A stretch of 64,000 bases of DNA from Nigrospora sphaerica (taxonomy: Eukaryota > Ascomycota > Sordariomycetes > Amphisphaeriales > Apiosporaceae), in the NCBI GenBank assembly GCA_018287875.1, contig JAGVVL010000002.1, positions 8,928,001-8,992,000 on the forward strand, read 5' to 3'. Numbering within the stretch: the first letter of the stretch is position 1; each line of letters begins with the position of its first letter. The notes beneath the pieces were generated by a model. The model was not told where the DNA came from and did not search any database. It saw only the letters and a program-made list of their open reading frames with translations. A program made the position numbers and the translations under genes. This document shows positions 56,861 through 64,000 of the stretch, piece by piece.

Positions 56861-57330
56861 TCGGCGAACAGTCGAAGAACGAATGGATGAGGAACAGAGA
56901 GCGTCACGAAACACGAGACGTACGGGGAATGGAGAGGTCGCCTGCCACAAGGAACGGGAACAAAGGAAAGCTGCAACCAGGCGCCGACCCAGGAGTTGGT
57001 ATGGAGTACGGAGCTACAAACAAAGCCGAGCCCTCGGCGCCCCAGGCAGCAACACGGGCAGCGAGGCAGCGAGGCGGCGAGGCGGCGAGGCCGCCGCGAC
57101 AGAGAGCGCGACTGGAGACAAACACGCAGCGCGGGGCAGCGCCGCCCAGGCAACGACCGGCCGCCGATGGGCGGGCCAGCAGACATAACGAGCGCATAGG
57201 ACAACCCCACGAAGGGCGGCGACCACAAGGTGGCGGGCCAAGGACCCACGCGGCGCGGCGCACCCGAGACCGCTCCACCGATAGGAATTCCACGGGCGCC
57301 GGAGACCGGGCCCAGGAATTGGGGGGGCAT

Positions 57331-57563
57331 TGTAAAGGGGCCGGGCGGGCGGATCGGCGGTGCGTCGGCGCGCCGGCGGGAAGCAAGCGCCAGGGCGGTC
57401 GCCGAAACGGCGGAGCGGCGCCACGTTAATCCGGGGCGCCCTTATGCAGAATCTGGCCGCGCCCGCAAACGGAGGGACGGCCAGATTGAAGTCAATACAG
57501 CCAGCCAGTCATTGGAATTGCGTGCACATAGTCACCTCGTTCGATTCGTATCATTCCGTTACA
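57331..57563 (+). repeat. 3' LTR of the chromovirus
   Basis: 233 bp, apparently identical to 48161-48393, followed directly by ACACG. Confidence 0.93.
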
Positions 57564-58392
57564 ACACGTGAAAAACGCGTCCGGAGGTCTCGTTATCGCT
57601 TAACGAAGTTTGCGGCTTAACGCGTCCCGATACGTGACGCGTTGCGCGACACGGCGATAACATTCGCCATATCTTCCACATCGTGCAACCGCGGCGCAAA
57701 TCCTCGCGAATCTAGGTCGAGGATGTATCGGATAAGCGTCTCCTCTTCTAATTCGGTAAGACGAGTATTGTTAGCGCGTATATCGCGTTTAGCGTGTTTT
57801 TCGTTTATTCTGCGTTAGAGAGTAGTTCGCCAGATATTATAGATAGCTGCTACTTATTAGGAGCTAAGTTCGGGGTTCTTCTTAATTGCTTAAATCGCTA
57901 GAATAATTCTAGACTTATTAAAAGAGTGTTTTATAACTATTAGTTAAGTTAAAAACAATTGAAGTTAGAAAAGTTGAAATGAGTGGAAAGTAGCCCACTC
58001 GTATAACTGGCCCACTTGTATGACATCCACATGAAGGAAAAGAAAAAAGATAGATTTAAGCTCTAATTTAAAGTTCACAAACATTACAGATATCTACCAA
58101 GCTTGATTAGCGGTTAAGAAGATTAGAAGTGATCTCAATGAAAAAAGTAATACCAAAAGCTCAAGTGAGGCTGGTTTTTATATTCTGGTTAAAATTAATC
58201 GAGGTTATATGTGGCTTTACAGTAAAGGTGTTGTTTTTTAAAGAGGTTGAATTGCTGTGCCCGAAAGTGGGGGGTGCCCGAAAGTGGGTACTTGAACTTA
58301 TTCAATGCGCTCCGCTAAGACTGAAAGGTCCTCACACCGCATAGTACATACACCCACGCCACAATCTCAGCAGTCTTAGGCTCTCTACCTCA

Positions 58393-58914
58393 ATGGGCAC
58401 ATTCCACCCGTTCATCCGTCTCCCAGCGGAGTTGCGTCTACAGATCTGGGGCCTCACCATCGCCCCGCGCACCGTCTCTATCCACGACCAGGAACCGGCT
58501 AGTCCGGCACCCATGCGCGCTTGCACGGAAGCGCGCGCCTGTTACCGTCAATCTTACACTTCCGCCTCTTTCCTGGACCCGGCGCGCCCTCTCTGGGTTC
58601 ACTTCGGGCTCGACACGATCGCCGCGTCGCACTACGACGTCCGGCACTTCTCGCTGAAGGCGCTGGTCGCGATCCAGCGGCTGCGACTCGAGGTGGAAGC
58701 CGAAGAGATGCAGGACTTCGAATTCGTTACGTGCTCTTATCTACGCGCGGAGTTAATGCGCGCCCTCGAGGTGGTCACGGTCCTTATAATTACGGATCTC
58801 GACAGCGGCCACCCAGACGAGTGGACGAGTGAAATAAGGTACTTGTCTCAGATGAATGAGAGTGTACAGCTGTTGACGGAGTTAAAAAAACCGGAGGAGG
58901 GAGAAGACTCATAG
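58393..58914 (+). CDS. 2EXR-domain protein, function unknown
   Basis: A single open frame of 173 codons starts with ATG. The N-terminus FHPFIRLPAELRLQIWGLTI followed by APRTVSIHDQ is the pattern of the fungal 2EXR domain (an F-box-like opening with an L-R-L-x-I-W core). The middle (RACYRQSYTSASF, PLWVHFGLDTI) continues the usual fold. The protein is shorter than many 2EXR members (often 250-350 residues). No RIP stops occur although transposons flank it on the left. These proteins are numerous in Pezizomycotina and lack an assigned role. Confidence 0.8.
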   Translation: MGTFHPFIRLPAELRLQIWGLTIAPRTVSIHDQEPASPAPMRACTEARACYRQSYTSASFLDPARPLWVHFGLDTIAASHYDVRHFSLKALVAIQRLRLEVEAEEMQDFEFVTCSYLRAELMRALEVVTVLIITDLDSGHPDEWTSEIRYLSQMNESVQLLTELKKPEEGEDS

Positions 58915-59803
58915 CTAGACGACAACATAGATTGGTATTCTTAGCCGTGCCCCCCTCTCCCCCAAAAAACTTTGCAGCGAGCTTGACAAACACGGTGCAC
59001 TCACCCTTTACACCGACATGGTAAACCAGGCCCTAATGATCAACGGTGATGCGAGGTCCGACTGGTGATAAGATAAAGCATTCGTGGAGGGTCTAGCAAT
59101 TCCCCGCGTACTGGACATGATCCACGTGCTGCCTTAGTGGGGAGCCAGCTAACGATCCACGTGGCGATTCGCCTCCGGTGGTAGGCGCAACAACAATGCA
59201 GCGGATACTCTCCATGGGCGGTGGGCGAAGCCGGATTCTACAGCCTTCCAGTAGCGCCAGCTGGAAATCTTCTTACTTCCCTCGAGGTAGGGGGGGCTGA
59301 TGTAGAGACGCATTCGGTACACGCGTGCCGCGAGGCGCAACAACCCCGCGAGGGCTATGCTCCTCCATGGAGGACCCACGATCCACACAGTCGATACGCT
59401 CCTAGCGGTCGGCTTTGGTAGTAGTTAAGACTCTCCTACGTTAGCGAGGGGTTCCCTATAGTCGATAATCTCCTGTAGGCAAGGTCGCCTCCCGGCATAA
59501 CGAGATCTGCCGCGCACTCTATACGAGTTTCCCCTAGATAGACTGCAGTCGATGGATCTTCTCCTGCGTTCTTAAGGCTTCCCCTACAGTCGAGACTCTC
59601 CTGTAGGCAGGTTCGCCTCCTAGCAAGACAGGCTTTGTCGGCCAGTTATATTCCTACTAATTGTCATTCCTGCAGTGCGCTTAGTTCTCACCTTTATGTG
59701 GCTTATGCCTTCCCCCGGCGGATGTCGTCCTAGGTACAGCGCTTTGTTCTCCCTGCTGCACGTCTCTAGCGAGGCGCATTCCTTCGAAGACCGTCAAGCT
59801 CTC
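58915..59803. other. Intergenic region without a supported gene
   Basis: Moderate GC content, no domain found. From about 59440 partial repeats of TCTCCTGTAGGCA and GTTCGCCTCC appear (59467-59490 and 59597-59620), leading into the minisatellite. Confidence 0.4.
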
Positions 59804-60165
59804 CTGTCCGGTGACGCTTAAGACTCCTGTCCATGACGGTCGAGCATTTCTTACCACGATAGTCGAGCGTTTCTTTGCACGACAATGGAGACATCCTATC
59901 CCACGGTAGTGGAGACTTCTTGTCAACGACAATCAAAACTCCTTGTCCATGTCAATAAAATCCCGTCTCACAAAATTCAAGCGTGTCCTGCCCCATTGCA
60001 GTTGATACTCCTGTCTATGACGGCTAAGCATCTCTTGCCATGACAGTCGAGCGTCTCCTATCCCTGGGCGGTTAAGAAGCCTGTTCGTGACAGCTAAGTA
60101 TCTCTTATCCACGATAATCGAGATTTCCTGTCCCACGACAGTCGAGCACCTCTTGTCCGGCATCT
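59804..60165. repeat. Degenerate 23-24-bp minisatellite
   Basis: About fifteen diverged copies of a unit close to ACGACAGTCGAGCATCTCTT plus GTCC. Conserved parts are ACGACAGTCGAG and CTCTTGTCC. Unit lengths vary from 21 to 25 bp. No clear coding sense. Confidence 0.75.
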
Positions 60166-60235
60166 TTATGTCGTTTACTCGGAAGCCTTTTTTCTCCTCC
60201 CTACAGTTAAGAGCCGAGCACCTCCTGTCTGAGGC

Positions 60236-60356
60236 TGATGCGTAAAAGGTAGGGGACCTGCCAGTTGACAGATCCAGTTCTTAATAGCCTATGTGTGTCC
60301 ACGGTGTCCAGTTTAGCAGACTAGGTCATTGTTTTCCCCCGTGGTGACACGCATTA
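60236..60356. mobile_element. Solo LTR, family G (copy 2, 121 bp)
   Basis: It begins TGATGCGT and ends ACACGCATTA, with a perfect duplication GAGGC (60231-60235 and 60357-60361). The reversed copy is at 26334-26454. At 121 bp it is a very short LTR. Confidence 0.75.
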
Positions 60357-60795
60357 GAGGCCTTCATGCAGTGTAGCTAGAAGGCTGTGCCCCTCGAGGC
60401 AGTGAAGTCGCTCCTAACCCGGAGGTTTGATACTAGTTTGGGAGCCAGCAATATACTTAGCGTAATGCCATTACTCATACCATAATACCTATCTTCATGC
60501 CGCGTAGCTTTCTAACGTGTAGTATTCCTCGCACGCTGTGGCTCTACTCGTACCTGTAGTGTAGCTTCCACCTTAGGCCATGTAGCCGCCATGTGGTCTG
60601 GGCTGGGTGGTCGCAACTCCTCCGTTTATTCTATATGTCTGTAACTACGGAGAAGTGAGTTTCGCTGCTAGGACCCATGCTTAGCTAACATTCTTCTTTT
60701 GCTCCGTCTCTACGACGGCAGCGGTAAGGATAAAAACCCATGCACGCTCGTCCGCTTTAAGCGGATGCCTTAGTTACCGATGTCGTAGACCCATG
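60357..60795. other. Intergenic region without a supported gene
   Basis: Loose repeats of a TGTAGCTT/GCGTAGCTTTC type are seen between 60370 and 60590. No protein was recognised. Confidence 0.35.
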
Positions 60796-61030
60796 TGTAA
60801 CGAACGCTATACCTAAGTACTGCACGACGTAGGGTTTGTACAATCAGGGACAGAGAGCGTCTGTCTAGCTTGAACACTGGTCGTAGGGTAACTGATGAAC
60901 TGAGGGTGCTGGACTAGTAACTGGTCTGTTCTTCACGATAGGTCGTTAAGAGGTTATTACTATCTATAGGTAAGATAGATGCTTAAGTTAATCACTAAGG
61001 TAATAACTATTTAACTAGGAAATCTTTTTA
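60796..61030. mobile_element. Family F LTR, partial, reversed
   Basis: It begins TGTAACGAACGCTATACC, the reverse complement of the end of the LTR at 13528-14041. It follows that LTR through GGGACAGAGAGCG and GATAGGTCGTTA. It breaks off in AT-rich sequence near 61030. Confidence 0.7.
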
Positions 61031-61130
61031 ACATATATATTAAGTTATTTTCTTATTAATACCGCAGATATGTTCACTAGCTAGCGATCCTATATATCTA
61101 CTCCTATAAATAGCTTAAATGGCTTACGAT

Positions 61131-61327
61131 TGTGACGGCGCTGGCAACTGTACACTGATGGAACAGGTGGTGGACACTGGCAGAAGGGAGGGCCTGTGCG
61201 TTTCAGGGTACTTAGATACTTTGAGACTGCCAGAGCCATCGTGTGTTTTCCTTCTTTTCTTCCTCACGTTGCTATCCTCAGTCAATCTACGATCAGTTGT
61301 CGACTTGTCCAACTGCGTGCCGTGACA
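61131..61327. mobile_element. Solo LTR, family D
   Basis: 197 bp, TGTGACGGCG to GCCGTGACA, with a perfect duplication ACGAT (61126-61130 and 61328-61332). It is the better-preserved relative of the 3' LTR at 15580-15776. Confidence 0.88.
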
Positions 61328-62266
61328 ACGATCCTTGTATCTATTACGTGATATCCAATCCTAATTAGGAAGTCTTTTTAATCCTAATAATATTTCTTTT
61401 TGCCTAGGCAATGTTCCTTACTAGGCTTGTTTCTATTGTTGCTTGCTTTATCAATAGTTTCTTTTGTGGCTGGAGAGGTCCTTGATGGCTAGTGCAGTGC
61501 TCAGCCACCTTCTTGGTTTGGACCTTTTGGGGTCGTAACACCACGCAGCGTACCTAGAGCTTAAGACGTTATTACGCCGCCTACTTATTCTGTGACTTCT
61601 TCAGAGCCCCTTCTTTAACACGCTATCGCTTATAGCTTTAGTTCTAAAGATGGTACCTAACTAATTATATAACTAGGCTGAAACGCACTCTCTTTTTCTA
61701 CGTTAGGTCCGGCTATGCTGTTATATTAGCGTTATGCCTTATAAGTTAGAAGAGCTCTATTTTGGCCCCTCTCCCATATTCTGGCCCCTTAATAACACCA
61801 CGCTTAAAACTAACCCTACTATTAGAACTTTAAATGCAGTCTTGATTAATGAAAACTTTAATATAAGACTTAGCTTCACCTAGACTTTCGCTATCGTTCT
61901 TTTTATTTAGACTACTATTAATCTTTTTAACCGCTAACTAAGTCTAGTAAATGTCTTTAATGTTCGCGAACTTTAAATTAAGGCTTAAATTTACTTTCTT
62001 CATCATTCTTAATCTTAGCATTGAGAGCTTAAATCCGCCTTTAGTAGTAATTAATTAAATATTCTTTTTAATAAAGGCCTTTTAAATCTTTTTGAACAGT
62101 AGCTATTACGTAGTTAAGTGTTTCGCAAATTAGTTTAAAAGCTATACTTAGTCTTTAAAGTCTGATGTCTTCTTTAAAGTAGACTACACTGTTATAGAAG
62201 TATAAGATCTCTTTAGCGGTGTTAAGAAAAGTATATGTAAATATATTTGCTTTGACGTTATAGTAT
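61328..62266. other. AT-rich degenerate sequence
   Basis: No coherent frame. Stops are dense in all six frames, and composition suggests RIP-degraded repeat. Confidence 0.45.
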
Positions 62267-62606
62267 TAGAACAAACAAACCCCAGATGAAGGGAGTCTGG
62301 TGGAAGGACGCGGTCGTAGGGTCGATCCGAACGAAGTGATTATGAGCCCTTATGTCAAATGCCACAAGCAAAGATGTGTGGATAGTATTAATCAAGGGTC
62401 GCAGTAAGTGAGGAGGTAAAGAGTGAGGTTCAAAGTCAAGAGCAAAGAGAGTGTGTATTCATGAAGTATACTGGTCAACAGGCTGAATTGTGTTGTGTGT
62501 GTGTCTGCGTGTCTCTCACATAGCTAACTGCAAACGGTTGAGCGTTCCTATTTAAAGTGCATTGGCCTGATCAAGGTTCAAGCCATTATTCCCTATCCCC
62601 GTCTCA
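62267..62606. mobile_element. Solo LTR, family B
   Basis: 340 bp, matching the LTRs of the 12.4-kb element, flanked by GTAT on both sides (62263-62266 and 62607-62610). No internal region is attached. Confidence 0.88.
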
Positions 62607-62636
62607 GTATCTAGTATACTTTAATGCGTATTATAA

Positions 62637-62951
62637 TGTTACAGGTTGGGACCTGGGAGATAGGCTCAGGCGCACCTGGCCTTAGCGTCTCACAAACCCC
62701 TCATATGAGGCTCCGAGTAGGTCTCTCCATTCGGACGCCAGGCTAGTGTTCAAGACCTAGGAGGGGGGGCTGAGCAGCGATTCGAACGTCCCGGTCCGAA
62801 CGTTCCGATCCGAACGTTCCGGTCTGGACTCGCAAAATTTAACGAGACGCTGCACCCGGCCTCCTGAGGACGATTCTCTTCCCTCTTTCCCATCTAGAAA
62901 ATAAACAGCATTTGGCCCCTTTGATAGTGCTTCAAGGCTCAGCCCCTTATA
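62637..62951. mobile_element. Solo LTR, family A (copy 4)
   Basis: 315 bp with a perfect duplication TATAA (62632-62636 and 62952-62956). Three GAACGTTC-type units are present, one altered. Confidence 0.88.
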
Positions 62952-64000
62952 TATAAATTTCATTTTCGCTTAAAAGTGGTTTAGCTATATTTACCGACTT
63001 AAGACTAGTCACTTTCCATTAATTCCAGATATTTCAGTTATTAAGCTTAGCTAAACAAGGCTTTTAATAGTAAGTAAATAATTCCGCTTATTAACTACTA
63101 TTAAGTCTGTTAACTAAGTTAAAAATGCGAGCTCTTTCTAGTATACTAATTCTAAAGCGCTAAAAACAGCTGAATCAACAAATTAAAGAACGTGACAATT
63201 ATAAAGAGGTAGACAAAGAAGATAAATATAATAAAAGAAGCATTAATATATAAAATTAGTTATTTTATAGCTACTATGACTATCTATAACTAGTAAGCGG
63301 TACTTAAAAGGGTTTTGAAGGCGGTATTTAGGATAAAGATTTTCTCGACTTACTTAAGCGCTATTTAGTTTATAATCTATCTGTTTTCGGCTATAGTGAA
63401 CTACTAGCCTTTAAGTTATCTTAAATCGAGCGGGAACTATTATTAATAACTTGTCTTACCCATAAAATGACTAACAGGGGTACGGCACGGCCTTAAGCGG
63501 AAATTCATTCAATGAAGGACATTTAAGCACAAGGATTAAGCTATTTCTTTCGTACGAAGCGTTTTTCCAAAACCTTTAAGAGTCCTGCTTCATTTATATT
63601 ATAGCGGTTAGCTGGCTTCATTCTTTAAATCTTTAGTAGTTAAAGATATCGGAACTATAAGCAAATCACCTTGATTAAGGCGCTATTAACACGCTACGAG
63701 TTGATAAACTAGCTCTTTTAAACTCCTATAGTTAGGTTTTTAACGTGGAAAGGCTTATGGCCACCTCTTTCCAAATGGCTCGCTATTGCTTTAAGTTTAA
63801 AGGATACGTTTAACAAACTCCTTAACTTAGGCGTGTGAAGGTAGAAACCTTAAAATAGCTTAGGTTAAAATCTAAGTTGTAAGTAACTCTTCTGAAATTA
63901 ATTTAAGCCTTTATTAGTTTACAAAGATTTAACTTTAAGTTAATGAACTTTAATTTAGCTTTATAATGTCAACTTTAATATACTATAATCTCAAGAGATG
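62952..64000. other. AT-rich degenerate sequence
   Basis: No supported gene or repeat boundary. Stop codons are dense. It is probably RIP-degraded transposon sequence of unknown type. Confidence 0.45.

Larger units (their letters stand above)
48161..57563 (+). mobile_element. GC-rich chromovirus (Ty3/gypsy), full length, recent insertion
   Basis: 233-bp LTRs at 48161-48393 and 57331-57563 appear identical by eye. The duplication ACACG is perfect (48156-48160 and 57564-57568). Gag, pol (protease, RT, RNase H, integrase, chromodomain) and a purine run ending GGGGGGGCAT before the 3' LTR are present. Unlike all other elements here it shows no RIP stops and is GC-rich. Gag and pol contain about five single-base frame changes, so this copy as given is not coding-competent unless these are sequence errors. 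A multi-exon gene lies on the opposite strand between pol and the 3' LTR. It inserted into a pogo-like transposase. Confidence 0.93.
46767..58032 (-). mobile_element. Second pogo/Fot1-like transposon, split by a chromovirus
   Basis: Terminal inverted repeats at 46767 (ACGTGGATGTCATACAAG) and, reversed, ending at 58032 bound the unit. Removing the retrotransposon and one copy of its target site leaves 1394 + 464 = 1858 bp, within one base of the 1859-bp transposon at 10053-11911. The minus strand encodes the same kind of transposase, including DIYNFDKTGFMIGQIMSS and FAEGPLIVVYT, the latter ending exactly at the insertion site. Left TA (46765-46766) is present; the right TA is not. Stops from C-to-T changes are present in the N-terminal part. 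Confidence 0.82.

Noticed and set aside
59804..60165. CRISPR-like array
   Set aside because: Units are contiguous and diverged without unique spacers, and the genome is eukaryotic. It is a minisatellite.

Overview
The window looks like a repeat-rich, probably accessory or heterochromatic, segment of a filamentous ascomycete (Pezizomycotina) chromosome. The host genes are typical of that group: a secreted tyrosinase, an M35 deuterolysin, a HET-domain pseudogene, F-box-like genes and a 2EXR gene. Introns are short with GT..AG ends. Most transposon remnants are AT-rich, and their reading frames are broken almost only by TAG/TAA where CAG/CAA is expected. This is the mark of repeat-induced point mutation (RIP). 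No bacterial features are present.

Layout: 1-3830 holds a solo LTR and a 3.07-kb LTR element on the minus strand (758-3828), itself carrying two further LTRs. 4134-5435 is an intact four-exon tyrosinase gene. 7353-15776 is a RIP-degraded chromodomain Ty3/gypsy element (3' LTR at 15580-15776), interrupted by a solo LTR (9083), a complete 1.86-kb pogo/Fot1-like transposon (10053-11911) and two more solo LTRs (13291, 13528). 15790-16950 is another transposase remnant. 17063-25422 is the main host block: HET pseudogene, F-box pseudogene, deuterolysin gene and a Cys-rich F-box-like gene. 26119-27915 holds tRNA-like sequence, short LTRs and a pogo remnant.

28094-40469 is a 12.4-kb Ty3/gypsy element on the minus strand with both LTRs, primer-binding site, polypurine tract and target duplication. 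It carries gag-protease-RT-RNase H-integrase, plus a long third ORF of unknown function in the position of env and an antisense Cys-rich ORF. 40560-46572 is a dense cluster of solo LTRs, mainly of one roughly 560-bp family. 46767-58032 is a second 1.86-kb pogo-like transposon split by a GC-rich, un-RIPped chromovirus (48161-57563). The chromovirus LTRs look identical and the duplication is perfect. It keeps a textbook -1 frameshift signal between gag and pol, has a possible self-priming site, and carries a multi-exon antisense gene between pol and the 3' LTR. 58393-58914 is an intact 2EXR gene. The right end holds a 23-24-bp minisatellite and more solo LTRs.

Eight LTR families (called A-H here) were separated by terminal TG..CA and by 4-5-bp target duplications that match on both sides. 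The most unusual features are the accessory genes in the two gypsy elements. All assignments come from reading the sequence; no database search was possible.
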